This document shows positions 48,890 to 62,131 of a stretch of 64,000 nt of DNA, one piece after another. Source of the stretch: Cranoglanis bouderius (lineage: Eukaryota > Chordata > Actinopteri > Siluriformes > Cranoglanididae). The notes below the pieces were generated by a model. That model had not been told where the DNA came from and searched no databases. It saw only the letters and a list, made by a program, of their open reading frames with translations. Every line of letters begins with the position of its first letter. Positions within the stretch are counted from its first letter, which is position 1. Location: NCBI GenBank assembly GCA_023630585.1, contig CM042543.1, forward strand, positions 15,512,260-15,576,259, read 5' to 3'. Made by a program: the position numbers and the translations under genes.

Positions 48890-49175
48890 AGCAAGCGCGA
48901 AAGTCAAAGTCTCCAGAAGAACTGTGGCTGGTTCTGCAAGATGCTCAATAAAACTTACCAGCTCATTTCCTTATAAAGCTGCACAAATTGTACCGGAGAC
49001 TAATATTTTTATTTTTATGTCACACCAAATATTGACTTTGTTTCATTTACTACTGTTTACTGCTCTTTACTTTGTGTTTTTTTTTAATGTAGAAACATTA
49101 TTTTGAAGGCATCTTTACTGTATAGCATTTCTTTGCATGTGCCTAAAACTTTTGCACAGTACTGTATATATACTA
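48890..49175 (+). mobile_element. Tc1-like 3' tail
   Basis: CTCCAGAAGAACTGTGGCTG and GTCACACCAAATATTGACTT match the end of the element at 35015-36270. The end CCTAAAACTTTTGCACAGTA CTG is followed by TATA. Only the last part of the transposase region and the terminus survive. Confidence 0.8.
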
Positions 49176-49547
49176 TTTTCCATTATTTTTCAAAAACAGA
49201 ATACAAAATAATGATGCAGTAGTGTATACCGAGCATATATAACTCACACAACAGTCGCAGATATGCGAGCTGGCTGTCAGTGAAAAGCGCAGTTAGTAAA
49301 TAGTAAAAGAATCCGTTTTTTTGTGTTTCACAGCTTTTCTCAGAGGATTTCTGACAGCAGGGAGCGCAGAATGCGACGGGCAGATCACGAGATGTGATGA
49401 TGGTGGGAGCACACTCGTTTAATGCTATATCTCTCCGATCCTCTGGGGACTGAGCAACTGTTTCTCCAGACTTACTCGAAACAGCAGGTGAGACAGTAAT
49501 TCCTTTGGGCTTTCCACAACAGCAGAGCAAGGGAACATCACACACAT

Positions 49548-49592
<45 letters not shown>

Positions 49593-50183
49593 AGCATATT
49601 CTCTTGTATCCTCTCACAGCAGTGCCAATGTGTATTGTGCTCTTAGGTTTAGTTTTTCTGCGAAACAACTAATCAAAGTATTTAACTACAATGACTTGAT
49701 TTTATTCTAATGTTCAAACCACTGAAACATTGGGAATTCTGTAATGTCAGGAATTATAATGTTTGTGCTTAAATCCCTACTCAGCGTATAACCATATACA
49801 AGCCGATTACAGGCATTGTTTACGGGGCAGGAGTAGATGTTTCTGATTTAAAGAGAAGCCTTTCCTTCACCGAAGAGCAGCAGAGCAAAGTCAGCTCACC
49901 AAGCAAACTCAGAGATGTAGATTTTGTGTACTGTCAAACAAACAGGTGGGAACAATGAGAATAAGAAAGCAGTAAGAAGTAAGAAGTACTCTGGAAGGTA
50001 CAAAATTGCTATTAAGTCCACTTATGTACTTCAAATGAACATTATTGGTACACTAGATTTACTTTCCCAAAAGGTAGAAAAAAGGTGCAAAAGACATTCA
50101 CCCCACTGATAAGAGTCGCCCTAAAAGGCCAGTCTGTATGCATTAAATAGGCCTACCCATATCCACATACATATATCCACAGC

Positions 50184-50834
50184 CATGTTAATAGGACCGC
50201 CCGTACCGCTGCTTATTCATGCAGTTATCCAATCAGCCAATCATATGGCCGCAACGTAATGCATAAAATCATGCAGATACAAGTCCCTGAAGCCAAAGCA
50301 GGGTTTTCCAGTCTTCAGCTGTCCAGTTTTAGTGAGTCTGTGCACGCTGCAACCTTAGTTTCCTCTTCTTGGCTGACAGCAGGGGAACCTGACGTGGTCT
50401 TCTGCTGTTGCAGCCCATCTATTTCAAAGTTTGACATATTGCGCATTTTGAGATGCTTTTCTGCTCACCACAGCTGTAAAGAGTTGTTACTTGAGTTACT
50501 GTAGTCTTCCCCTTAGTGTAAAAGTTTGGCCAGTCTAGCCACTCACTGGATGTTTTTTGTGACATTTTCTCAGTGTTCTGTGTATGTGAAATTCCTAGGA
50601 GAGTCAGTTTCTGAAATATTAAAACCAGCCTGTCTGGTACCAACAACTATGCCACTGTCAAAGTCACTGAGATCACATTTTCCCCCATTCTGGCATTAGA
50701 TGTGAACATTAACTGAAGCTCTTGACCTGTATGTGCATGATTTTACTCATCACACTGCTGCCAAATGATTGGCTGATTAGATAATTGCATGAATATTCAG
50801 GTGTATAGGTGTTCCTAATAAAGTGGACAGTGAG
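50184..50834. mobile_element. Fold-back DNA element, copy 2
   Basis: The left end has TTATCCAATCAGCCAATCAT. The right end has CAAATGATTGGCTGATTAGA and GGTGTTCCTAATAAAGTGGA. The interior (TCTTCTGCTGTTGCAGCCCA, CACTGAGATCACATTTTCCC) matches copy 1 at 11108-12090. It has no open frame. Terminal halves are inverted copies of each other. Confidence 0.7.
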
Positions 50835-51271
50835 TGCGTGTTTAAAGGCGCACATGTTGCGCAGTGTGTGTGCCTGTGAGCCGGTGTGTCTTTGTTCTCA
50901 CAGTTTTCACTGGGAGAGAAAAAAGAATAACGGCAATGAGAGAGGACACAAAGTGGAAATTGGGTGAGATTTTTCTCTCTCCCTCTTTTCTGGAGAGCTG
51001 TCCGTTGCTGTGGAGTCCTGTCCAGCATCCTGGAACAAAGCCAGTAAAACAACAGGAGAGGAAGACAACAACACAGCGCTCAGTCTGCCATTCGCTACAG
51101 CTCCAGCCGCACAAAGCCAGCATTACATCACTGCACTAAAATGCCTTTATGACATCTATCGAACTGAAAATTCAGCTGGACTCACAGAAACTGGAAAAAA
51201 AAAAAAAAAAAACTGCAGTGCAGGACTGTATGTTCTGTTTCATCCCCTATCTATTTCTCTCTATCAGCTCA

Positions 51272-51275
<4 letters not shown>

Positions 51276-51321
<46 letters not shown>
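51276..51321. repeat. TC microsatellite
   Basis: About 23 TC units in a T/C-rich surround. Confidence 0.93.
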
Positions 51322-51326
<5 letters not shown>

Positions 51327-52141
51327 ATCGTTCCTCCCTTTCTTACTCTCTCTCCTTCACTGCCTCAAAGCCATGGGAGTATTTGCTCACAATTAGAGCA
51401 CCACCCCCCTCCCGCCCCTCGCTGCTTTCAACTCATATGAGTAAACTTTCCCAAAGCCCCATAGTGCTTTCTTCAAGGCAAACATGCTAATACCACGGCC
51501 CTACTGCCTAGCTACTGGGAAATGCACTTTTCGAAAGACAGAAAGACAGAGAGTAAAGTAAAAAGAGAGCAGATGGGACTGGGGTGGAGAGAGATCTGGA
51601 GACAACTCCAGAATTACTGGCAACCTTCTAAAGGTGTACGTTTAATAAAATACTATATTTTTCCTCAATATAATTTTTTTTTTTTTTTTTTTTTTGTATG
51701 AAGCCTCCTCTACAGAGAATATTAGCCCCAAAGATGTTCCTGTAATGTGTAACACTGATAGAAGAATTGTAGAACACATCTCCATGCAAAAATTTCAAAT
51801 TCAAACTCACTGGTTTTTCCCCATGGTGATGGATGACAATGCGAGAGTTTAAAGAGTTAAAAGATTTAATTTTGATGATATGCTTTTGAGTTATTATGGT
51901 GTAATGTTTACTTGCACATTATTTTTCCCATTCTCTTGAAAGATGGCAATAATTCTGCAGGTAACTCTACATGAAAAGAGAGAGAGAGAGAGAGAGACAC
52001 AGGACATAAGCCACAGACAGGTTTCAAATGCATGGTTGTGTAAAGAACCTCTCGGCTGAGGATATAATCCTGTATAGTAGAAGTGTTAGAGCTTGACATA
52101 ACACACAGAACAATTCCTGAGGTGTATAGCTAGGTTTATAG

Positions 52142-52200
52142 TAGCGGCTGAGGTGATCAGAAGGTTGCAAGTTCAAATCCCATGATCACCAGGGAATCAC
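52142..52200 (+). repeat. tRNA-like SINE fragment
   Basis: AAGGTTGCAAGTTCAAATCC resembles a pol III B box in the context of a fish SINE head. The fragment is short and directly precedes the repeat tail at 52200. Confidence 0.4.
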
Positions 52201-52550
52201 GTTGGCCACTTGAATACATCCATCCATCCATTTTCCTTATCCTACACAGGGTCGCGGGGAGCCTGGAGCCTATCCCAGGAAACTTGGGGCACAAGGTGGT
52301 GGACACCCTGGATGGGGTGCCAACCCATTTCAGGGCACAATCACACACGCATTCACACACTACGGACAATCTGGAAATGCCAATCAGCCTACAACGCGTG
52401 TCACTAGACTGGGGAAGGAAACTAGAGTACCCTGAGGAAACCCCCGAACCACAGGGAGAACATGCAACATGGAGGCGGGATTTGAACCCCCAACCCCGGA
52501 GGTGCGAGGCAAACATGCGAGCCACCAAGCCACCATGCTGTCCCTTTCAG
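52200..52550 (+). mobile_element. Dispersed teleost LINE/SINE-type repeat tail
   Basis: ATCCATCCATCCATTTTCCT, CTACACAGGGTCGCGGGGAG, CCTGGAGCCTATCCCAGGAA and GAACATGCAACATGGAGGCG belong to a very common fish repeat. Its right end carries GGGATTTGAACCCCCAACCC (a pol III B-box-like element) and ends at ACCATGCTGTCC. The class is uncertain. Open frames across it on either strand are not genes. Confidence 0.7.
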
Positions 52551-53262
52551 TGCTGCTTCGTATTGAAAACTGTATATAGCCCTTTATCATAATGCTGCTG
52601 TATCTGTGTACATCACTGCCCCAAAGTCAGAATTCTGTCTGAATGATACATGTCTCTATGGTATAGAAATCATCAGGGCAGAGCATCAGCTGCTGATGAG
52701 ATGAAGAAAGCAGAGGGCGACGTTTTGATAACTAACCTCCAAACTAACACAGAACTTTCTATTTAACCCGATCACGCTGGCTTAATGTTTTACTCTGGTT
52801 CACTCTTATCATATTTGTGTGTAAATGTGCATATTGTACAACGGGCTCCATCAGAAGTGCTGACAACAATCTATCCATCTGTTTCCACATCACCTATCAC
52901 CAGGGTCTGAGTTCTCATGCACATACCTAGAGCAACAGGATGCTTAGTTAGAGAATTCATGTTAAAACCACTTGCGTGTGTGAGCACTGGATATGTCTAA
53001 CGTCCTTACCAACACCTGCTCTTGTCCCAGGCTCAGGATGAAAGTGTGCCATCTAGTGGATAAAGTAGAATGGTGCGCCCTTTTGTGGTTTTCTTTGAGC
53101 ATGCTGGCTGACAGCTCAGAGACAGGCCAATAAGGGAAAAAAAAACACACTCTGATCTCCTTTCAGCTAGAGCAGGTCTTTGGAAAACAAACTCAAAAAC
53201 AGATATTTGACCAGCTGGCTGTCTTCAAGTCTGCCAGCACTCGGATGCACACTGGCACGCAC

Positions 53263-53266
<4 letters not shown>

Positions 53267-53305
<39 letters not shown>
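53267..53305. repeat. CT microsatellite
   Basis: About 19 CT units. Confidence 0.93.
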
Positions 53306-53309
<4 letters not shown>

Positions 53310-54176
53310 CTCCATTTGTTTTTCACTCTGCACTTATCTTTTTTACATTGCTCAACATAAACCAAGCACAATAACCAGTAACTTCTGTAAAAAAACAAAC
53401 AAACAAATAAACAAAAAAAAACATTTTACCACTTATTATGTGCAAAGACTTCATTCTGTCCAGCTTGCCATCAGCTAAGCTGCTACCATCTTCACCCCCT
53501 GTGGAGTTCAACGGAGCTGTCCAAAGATCCAGAGATCCAACGATTTAGACCCTACCCTATACCCTCCGGTGGCTTAGATTGTGCCTTTCAAGAGTTGTTA
53601 TGGCAACACCTAACTTAACCCTAACTTAAGGGGAGTGAATGACGCATCAGTAGGATTTGTGTGTGTGTGTCCGTATCTCCAAATATTAACGTCTGTGTCT
53701 GGCTCTGAGCTTTTCACTTCATGCCTTTCGATCTGTGCATGCGTTAGCTACATTAGCCAGCCCTACTGAGTCAAACTGCTCATCTGGGTTAAGTGAAAGC
53801 TATGCTTGTGGGTTAGTGAGAACTATGTCCTCTTCACACATGCACTATAATGCAGGAATTTAACAATCAATTAATAGTAAAGAGAGGTGAAATCACAGGA
53901 CGATTGACGGTCTGACAATTCCTAGTGCAATTTCTAGGAAAAGTGAAGAAAACAAATAAACGAATGAACACAGTACAGGAATCATGAACAGAAGAAGTCA
54001 TCTCGAAGAGTTGAGGAACAAGGCATACATAGAGAGAAAAAGCAAGCACTATGAAACAGTACTGCTCAGGACATGGAGGTGATCAGACACATGCAGACAT
54101 GAGCACACAAACACTTTAATGCAAATTAATATCTAATACATGTTTACAAAATTCCAATATAGGTCTATCTATGAGA

Positions 54177-54179
<3 letters not shown>

Positions 54180-54255
<76 letters not shown>

Positions 54256-54433
54256 AGCTAGGAGTGTGCCAATGTGATCAGAGACTTGAGGAATGAGAGT
54301 GTTACAGTGGGGAGCCCTGCATTAGTACAGTAATTAACCAAAACCCCACGGAAGGAACCACAGGAATCCATCAACACTGCAGAAACTTTCCCTATCTCTA
54401 GTCTCCCCACTGACACTCCATATGAACTCCCTG

Positions 54434-54478
<45 letters not shown>

Positions 54479-54578
54479 AAAGACCTGATCAAACATGTTA
54501 GATCCCAGAACTTAGACATAACACAACACAGCAACATCCCACAATGCATACATCCAGACACTCAGACACGCAGACACA

Positions 54579-54632
<54 letters not shown>

Positions 54633-54667
54633 CACTAAAGTGCCTAGACTAAACCTGCTGCATCCCT

Positions 54668-54729
<62 letters not shown>

Positions 54730-54928
54730 TGTAATACACCTGTGACTCACAGTGCAATGTACAGGTACAGATATTAGAAGGAATGGTACAGATATGAAAA
54801 TGAGCTTTGATCTTGATCTTGAAAAGAGAAAATAAAAACAAATATGTGAGAAAAATCCAGATTAACTGAAGAATATGAATGTAGTCTTCTAAATCTGTTG
54901 TCCATGTTTATAACACGTTTATATCCTA

Positions 54929-54972
<44 letters not shown>

Positions 54973-54975
54973 CAT
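54180..54975. repeat. Microsatellite cluster (AG, TG, then four CA arrays)
   Basis: An AG array (54182-54229) runs into TG (54228-54255). CA arrays follow at about 54436-54477, 54576-54626, 54672-54728 and 54933-54972, separated by short unique spacers. No coding content. Confidence 0.95.
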
Positions 54976-55126
54976 GGCTAGCCTGTGAGCAGTCCACTAT
55001 CACAAAATAAGCTCTCTAAAGAACTGAAACCAGTAGCAAATGGAGAACATGGCACACTGCCACATGAAGAGAAAGGAAAGCCATGAGGGAAAAGCAGAAA
55101 CCAGCATACAGACAGCACTCTACTGC

Positions 55127-55131
<5 letters not shown>

Positions 55132-55163
<32 letters not shown>
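55132..55163. repeat. CT microsatellite
   Basis: About 16 CT units. Confidence 0.92.
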
Positions 55164-55167
<4 letters not shown>

Positions 55168-55680
55168 GTCTCTGTCCATCTCTGTGATATGTCTCCTCGG
55201 CTGCTCCTACACCTCCTGTCATCCCTCTGTTTCTCTCGGCCTGCGTATCATCCTTCTCCACCATCCTCCTTTCAATAATTCATGCTGTACGAGGACCGAA
55301 TGACTGTCTTTCTTGACAAACAGCGTTTCGTTTCTTTTCTTTCTTTTTTTTTTTATTCTAGAATCAATTGCTCACTCACAACTTGTGCAGGAATCTGTTG
55401 AGAGTGGCTTGATTTATTTGACGTAGGCAAAGGCTCTGGCCTTTATTGTGTGCTAATGTTGACTGTGTGTGAATGAGCACGATGGGACAGGCTACGGAGG
55501 GATGAGAGAGAGATGACTGGACTCAGATCAGCTCTTTCAGTAAGGGCACTGGGACTGAGTCTGATCTCACCGCCTGCATCCAGGCTCTACAGGACTTAGT
55601 GCTTGTTGCATCTCTCCCCTGTGGAATGTCTACCCTTTTTTTTTTTTTAAATCCCATTTCATCATAAGCAGCCATCTGGA

Positions 55681-55772
<92 letters not shown>

Positions 55773-55798
55773 ACACACATACACACACACACACACAC
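55681..55798. repeat. Long interrupted CA microsatellite
   Basis: About 118 bases of CA with single-base breaks, followed by a purine-rich patch to 55890. Confidence 0.95.
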
Positions 55799-56589
55799 CA
55801 AACAAAAAAGAGGAAGAACAGGAGGGAGGGGTAAGAAAGAGAGTAAGACTGGGGGAGAGAAAAAGAGTGAGAGAAAAAGGGGGAGCATCGGACTCAACAC
55901 TGGGTCCTTTGTGTTGAAGTCCTGGCACGGCACACACACAGTCACACACACAGTCACACACACAGGCGATGGTCCTGATAAAGGGTGTTGTGTTGTGAGT
56001 GTTTGTGGCTATTGGATCAGAAGGTGTGAGAGGATGGAGATAGAGAGCGAGGCGTAAGGGTATCAGCAGGCATTAGCTATGCTCTGATAGAGTTGTGAGA
56101 GCGGAACATTATTAATTATACTTTCATCTTTATTCTACAATCTCTCTAACATCAACAATATTTGGCAACAACTAAAAAACAATGTCGCTTTATTCCAACC
56201 ACTGTACTCCAGCATTTTTCAACCTCCTCTATATCCACTACAGATAGAGTCTATGTGCAATTACTACAGACAAGAACTTCAATACACTTCCCTGTACTAA
56301 GAAAAGGACAGATAGCATGCCTCCACTGTCAATCACAGTGACACTAGCCAATCACAGGCTTCTGTGAGCTCATGTATATGGAAGAGGGTAGATAGCGCTT
56401 TCCTCCAAGTGTGTTAAGCTGCCCTGTGATGCAGCATGAGCAGCAGTTCAAAAAGTTGCCGTTGGCTGGCTTCACACTACGATATTTACCACTCTGGAAG
56501 TCAAAAGCTGTGATGCAATGTTGATGTGTCACAATATGGCAAAGCCCAAAGGAAAACAATGAATGAGGTCAGTGCTAAGTGCATTTTAC

Positions 56590-56768
56590 AGTTATGGCAT
56601 CTGGCAGACGCCTTCATCCAGTGCAATTTACATTTATCGCATTTAGACAACTGAGTAGTTGAGGGTTAAGGGCCTTGCTCAAAGGCCCTGCAGGGGCAGC
56701 GCTGGGATTTGAACTCACAACCTTCCCATCAGTAGGCCAACTTCTTAACCATTAAGCTACGACTGCCC
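56590..56768. repeat. Dispersed fish repeat (GCAGACGCCTTCATCCAG type)
   Basis: TCTGGCAGACGCCTTCATCC, TTGAGGGTTAAGGGCCTTGC and GGGATTTGAACTCACAACCT are hallmarks of a very common teleost repeat. Its end abuts the tRNA-Pro-like relic. Confidence 0.65.
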
Positions 56769-56774
56769 AAAATA

Positions 56775-56842
56775 GGAGCTTGTCCAGGACTTGAATACGG
56801 GACCTCTCGTACCCTAAGCTCATACCCCTAAACCAATGAGCC
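56775..56842 (-). pseudogene. tRNA-Pro(AGG)-like relic
   Basis: On the minus strand, GGCTCATTGGTTTAGGGGTA then TGAGCTTAGGGTACGAGAGG then TCCCGTATTCAAGTCCTGGA follows vertebrate tRNA-Pro(AGG) closely. It includes A- and B-box regions and the AGG anticodon. Five bases before the anticodon loop (TTCTC in the functional tRNA) are missing, and the acceptor end is damaged. It cannot fold normally. It may be a tRNA pseudogene or the head of a tRNA-Pro-derived SINE. Confidence 0.6.
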
Positions 56843-57174
56843 AAAGTGCCTGAAAAGAGGCTTTTCTTAGTGATTTAACAGAATCTTTTGTTTTTAGTTT
56901 TTTAAACCCAACTGTTTTCCCCAATTTGCCAATTCACACTGCTATCTCATGACAGCTACCAACCAGAGAGGGTGAGGGCAAACATGTGCTTCCACCTAGA
57001 TTTGCAGCTAGCCACTGCTCATGCCACATCACAGGGCAGCTGAACACACTCTGACACATTCGGAGGAAAGCGCCATCTACCCTCTTCCACATACATGAGT
57101 TCAAAGATGCCTACAATTGGCTAGTGTTGCTGCGACTGACAGGGAATAAAGAGCGAGAGCATGGCCAATCCAGT

Positions 57175-57300
57175 TTTGCTACCTTTGATTCCTGGCCACG
57201 GATGGCTGTGGCAGCACTGGGATTTGAATTTGCGATTGCTTGACGATAGGTCAGTAGGACGAACGCTTTTCCTTTGCACCACTTGGGAGTCCATTACACT
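57175..57300 (-). repeat. tRNA-derived SINE-like repeat
   Basis: On the minus strand, GGACTCCCAAGTGGTGCAAA looks like a SINE head. CAAATTCAAATCCCAGTGCT resembles a B box. The body may extend left to about 56960. The family is not identified. Confidence 0.45.
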
Positions 57301-58882
57301 ATCTGTATAAAAGACTTAACTCAGATTCCACGTAAGATTCATATGCTTGCATAAGTTCACACTTGCCATCCATATTTCCCAGCTGCCTAGAAAGAGTGTT
57401 CTAATGGCCTGCCTGGATGCATGGCTTCTCCATATGATGATCTCTCAGAGTGCAGAACCTCATAACCAACTTCCAATAATCGAAACGGTAATGAACACGA
57501 CTGACATCTCAAACATAAACATATCAGAACCAGTCAGACTCAGAGTGCTCGACTGCCCAGTCGGTAACCGAATCCATAACAGGTTTACACAACTAGTACA
57601 GTTTGCTATTTTATCAATGTAATTGGTTTATATTGTAAATAAACTGTAAGTATGAAGTTATGTTTAATGATTTGTGTTTGTGTTTATTAATAGGTCTAGA
57701 TATATATCTGTTACTACCTTGTTCAGTGAAATTTAGTTTGTGAACCCTATAGAATTTTCTATATTGCTGCATAAATAGATATGAAATATTGAATAATTTT
57801 CCTCAATAAATAAATTACAGAGTGTAATATTTTTGTCTCATTTGTTTAATTGTGTTCTTGTTGTCTACTTCTAGGACCTTAGGACTTAAGGGTTTCAAGC
57901 ACCACTGTAGCTTTCACTTTTGAGGAGAGACTGAGAATTAAACAGGAGGCCAGACCAACGGACGAAATAGAACTTACACCGATATATACTTCATAAAACT
58001 GACACCTGTGCTTCCCCTATTTTAAAAACCACCAGCCACCACTGCACTTTAACATGTGTAGGCAGCACACAAACACACACACATACACATACACACATGC
58101 ACGCACTCAAGCACGCACGAACGCACGCACGCAACACTTTCCCACCCTGAGCCTCGACTCTCTCAGGGTCATGATAAGTGTTCACTTTTTTCCTTTTCAA
58201 TGAACAGTCACTTCCTCGCCTGCCAAGTTCCATAAATCCCTGCAGGCTGTTCCGGAAGAGTTTTATTAATTGTAAGCATCCTGAAAGAAAAAAAAAACAC
58301 TTTTGTTTACTTTTGGAAGGTTGTCCTGGTAACCGACTCAATTGCTGCCTCTTAAATGGACACTGTGGCTTTTAATCGCAGTGAGTCTGTTCATGGGGAC
58401 TAAGACAGAGAGCAGTGCTATAGAAAGCACCCAGTACCCAGCACTGCACCCCCCCCCACACACACACACACACACTGTGGTGCCAGTGGAGATTTGGACA
58501 ATTTATGAATTTAAAAAGAATCAAAATTAGACAATGCATAGTAATCTGTACAGCTAACCAAAATACCCGGGCTGCTAATGGCATTGAGAATCGTTTAGAA
58601 GTCAAAACGCGTATATAAATACAAATGTGGAAATAAAGCAAGGGGACAGAGACAGAGGCAGGGGAAATTGTAGGAAGAAGAAGAGTTTGGTATGAGGCAG
58701 GAGATACACAAAAAGAAAAAAGAAAAGAGAGACGGCGAGAGAGGAGATATGGTGGCGGTGATGAGAATCGCATGAAACGCCACCTGCTCCAGCTCCATAA
58801 AGCAGCAATGCGTCACGCTCACACAACCTCTGTAACTCTACCATCGCAAGCATGCTGTCAGACATAATGCAGATTAAACCCT

Positions 58883-58903
58883 GCACACACACACACACAC
58901 ACA

Positions 58904-58937
<34 letters not shown>

Positions 58938-58955
58938 TACACACACACACACACA
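58883..58955. repeat. CA-CT-CA compound microsatellite
   Basis: Two CA arrays flank a CT array. Confidence 0.93.
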
Positions 58956-59415
58956 AGCCGTACATGCTCTCTAAGCTTTTCTCTCTCTTTCTTTCAGACA
59001 CACACAACAACACAGAGCTGCCTTCTTCATCAACCCATAAACCATCTCAGAGCTTCTCCTCTGTTATTCATGTGATTATTAATCCAGAGTTAGAAAAGTA
59101 AATGTATTTACTCTTGATACATGCATTTTTAGCTCCAGTACTAGCCAAACTTCTGGACTGCAACCAATCCAATGTAATAGGTATCAACACATTAAAGCAG
59201 ACATATAAAATTATAACAAAAAAAACAAACAAACAAACAAAAAAAAAATCTATTTTGTAATTGAACAAACAAGATCCTATGGGAGTTCCTTTCTTTGCTG
59301 CTTTTCTAGGAAAAACTTCACCTCTTTTGATGTAACATGCACCGATACATAATCAGCTCCTAATAAGGTGCAGCATAGAACTACAACACCTTTTCTCTGA
59401 ATCAACAAACCTGTA

Positions 59416-59526
<111 letters not shown>

Positions 59527-59639
59527 TGAGGAAAGTTTGGTTAAAGAGGAGCTTTGATCAGTAGAGTCATCAGAGCGTGTTAGTTTAGACAGAGATCTCT
59601 TCCTGCTGTCAGTAAACACTGAAGGCATTCACAGTCTGC

Positions 59640-59642
<3 letters not shown>

Positions 59643-59678
<36 letters not shown>
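59643..59678. repeat. CA microsatellite
   Basis: About 18 CA units. Confidence 0.93.
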
Positions 59679-59681
<3 letters not shown>

Positions 59682-60754
59682 TAAGCACTGCCTCTGACTG
59701 ATGTCTGACTAAGAAGAATGTTCATCAGAAGAAGAGAATGCACACATGTATTTATGCGTATACGTGACCACATGAGGAACACTAACTCTAACGGCAGCCA
59801 TTTTAGTGAAGCCATCGCTCGGTGTGCACGAGCGTGATCTGTGCGAGAGCCAGTCGGAGGTGTCGCATTACTGCGAGCGAGACAGTATGGCTTACAGGCA
59901 CATAAAGGAAAGAAGAAAAGGCATTATATTTCCAGCTTTCTATCTTACTGTAAGATATGACTAATGGTAGGGGTCACTATGCCCGATGAGCAGGAAGATT
60001 AGTTCTGACCTTGGAGGTGACCTCGGGAGGCTCGGAGAAAAAGGAGCGATAAAGTACAGAGGGGGGAGGAAGAGGTAGCGGCTGGCTTTGCCATTGCTTG
60101 TCATTATGGTTTGTTTCCTCTGCGAGCGGAGCTGGTTATTAATTTCATTTCTTTATGATTCACAATCTGCTCGTTTGAAATATGCCATATGCTCCGAGCA
60201 ATTGGAGGATGACGAGTGTCAGGATCGGTCCAATAAAGGCAACCTAAATGAGGCTGATTTACGGGCCATGGCTTACGGCGAGCGGCGTTCTCTATCTCCC
60301 CTTCCGCGTGATAAAGCCCAGAATGTGGGCAAACAAGCACAGCTCCCAATCAATCCCCCATCCAGGGCAGATAAAGGCAGGCCACCCAGCACACACACGC
60401 ACGATAACAAACACGGAAGCGCAGTACATATTTATTAGGTGGGCATGCAATCAATAGAGTCCCCAAATCAGTTTGTATTAATCAAGAACAAATATACTGA
60501 CCTAACACAAAAGTAGCCTGCTTTATCTATCGCTAATAAAAATTCATTGAGACAAGGTGAGTACATGGGAGAGAAAAGGAACGAGGCCCTATCTTCCTGC
60601 ACTTGCATCCTTTGGGGGAGGCGGGGGGAGGCGGGGGGGTTGCCCATGTTCAGCATTGAATTTATATGTGATGTCACACTCCATAGTGGTTAATGGCTCA
60701 TATGAAAGTAGACACTCAGGACCTTTTCAGTTTTTATTTCTTTTTTACCTACTA

Positions 60755-61066
60755 CAGGGTGTCCCAAAAGGCTCCACACATAGGGAAAATGAACACTTTT
60801 TAGCAAAATGTCTTACAAAATTTTTCACACTTAGTATGTATTATATACAATTTTTTCAGATAGCCTTTAAGAATGCCTTTGACAAAAGAAGAACGTATTG
60901 CAATCTTTCTCATGGCTGGATTGGGAAGCTGTCACAAGGTTGCGATGGACTTTAACAGGAAACATGGCGAGAAGTGGACGTCCACAAACATCCACTGACG
61001 AAGGCACCACCGATATGGTGCTGGCATCAATAGTACCCTATGTATGGAGACTTTTGGGACACCCTG
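60755..61066 (+). mobile_element. Miniature Tc1/mariner-type element with clean ends
   Basis: Inverted ends CAGGGTGTCCCAAAAGGCTC (left) and its near reverse complement GACTTTTGGGACACCCTG (right) are bounded by TA at 60753-60754 and 61067-61068. Inside, the plus strand keeps a start of a helix-turn-helix segment (MPLTKEERIAIFLMAGLGSC, then HKVAMDFNRKHGEKW at about 60873-60980). It then breaks and runs straight into the right end. It is a deletion derivative of about 312 bases without a catalytic core. Confidence 0.82.
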
Positions 61067-61502
61067 TAGGTTTAAATGCCATCATTTTATTGTGGCAGCT
61101 GTATACATTGTTTTACTTTCAAAAAAGCTTCAGTTGTGCTGTCTGTTTTATCTCTGTACCAATGTTATTGTGGAGAGGTGTGAATTGTTTGCTCAGCAGG
61201 GGGCTCACACCCCTCCCCTCTCCCATCGCCCTGCTCACCAGCAGCTAAACACAGAGTCACTATACTCTACATACAGAAACCCAACAGTGTCCTGACTAAT
61301 CGTATTACATACTTGCAGCGATAAAATGATTCATTTCTTTATACTGATTGAAAATGTCCGATACGTCGATTTTCATTCCGTCAGCGAAATATAACGCCCA
61401 TGTACTGTGAGAAAGGGTTCAAATACAATATCTGAGTGAGTCATGGAAAGTGGCATAAGCTTACAGAGCTTACATAAGGTCTGTCTCTGATGCCATTCTC
61501 AC

Positions 61503-61623
61503 CTTATAGAGATGCTGTTGCTGCTCCTCTGACATCATCAGCTCATGGCTGTCTGTCACAATGGACTCCATGTCCATCAGCCAATCCCAAAGCCCCTGGT
61601 ACTCGCTCTCGAACTCTGTTAGG
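61503..61623 (-). CDS. akap6: akap6 exon: start of the spectrin-like segment in this window
   Basis: The acceptor CTTCTCCATTCAG precedes 61623 and the donor AAG/GTGAGAA follows 61503. One leading base completes a codon from an upstream exon beyond this window, then 40 codons follow: LTEFESEYQGLWDWLMDMES, then IVTDSHELMMSEEQQQHLYK. This is nearly identical to human AKAP6 (SLTEFEGDYQGLWDWL, MMSEEQQQHLYK), so it is the best conserved exon here. It enters in phase 2 and exits in phase 0, so unlike the four exons downstream it cannot be skipped without a frameshift. It is part of the spectrin-like region that directs nuclear-envelope placement. Confidence 0.96.
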
Positions 61624-62096
61624 CTGAATGGAGAAGAGAAAAGTACAGCTGAGTTAAAGGTGCCCTGTGAGAGAATCTTTGGTTGATATAAACTGCATTC
61701 TCTCCTCGTCTCTGCTGCTCATCTGGCTGGAGAAGGGTGCCCGGGCAGCACGCAGCTCTTTTACTGAGGGAATATTTGACAAGTAAAGGTAATTACTCTG
61801 TCCCGTTAGTATGTGGCGCCGCGGTGCAGGTAAGTGAGGTGTGAAAGGGGTCGGAAGCAGAAGGGATCTTTAACCTGCGCATTGAGTGACGGATCCTGAG
61901 CCAGAACAACTTAATTAAACATGACTTCACCTCCCTATTCCCTGAGCCTGCCTTCAGCCCCGACATGAAAGGACATCAAATATTTATGAAAGGACCAGGA
62001 GCCATTGTGTCCATGCTTACACATGCTCACACACACACTCCACAGACATATTACGGCACGCAAGCACATGCAAACAAACACGACAATAAATGTGAA

Positions 62097-62131
<35 letters not shown>

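Noticed and set aside
52157..52592. Frames of 123 and 136 codons on both strands
   Set aside because: They cover a dispersed fish repeat tail, not a gene.
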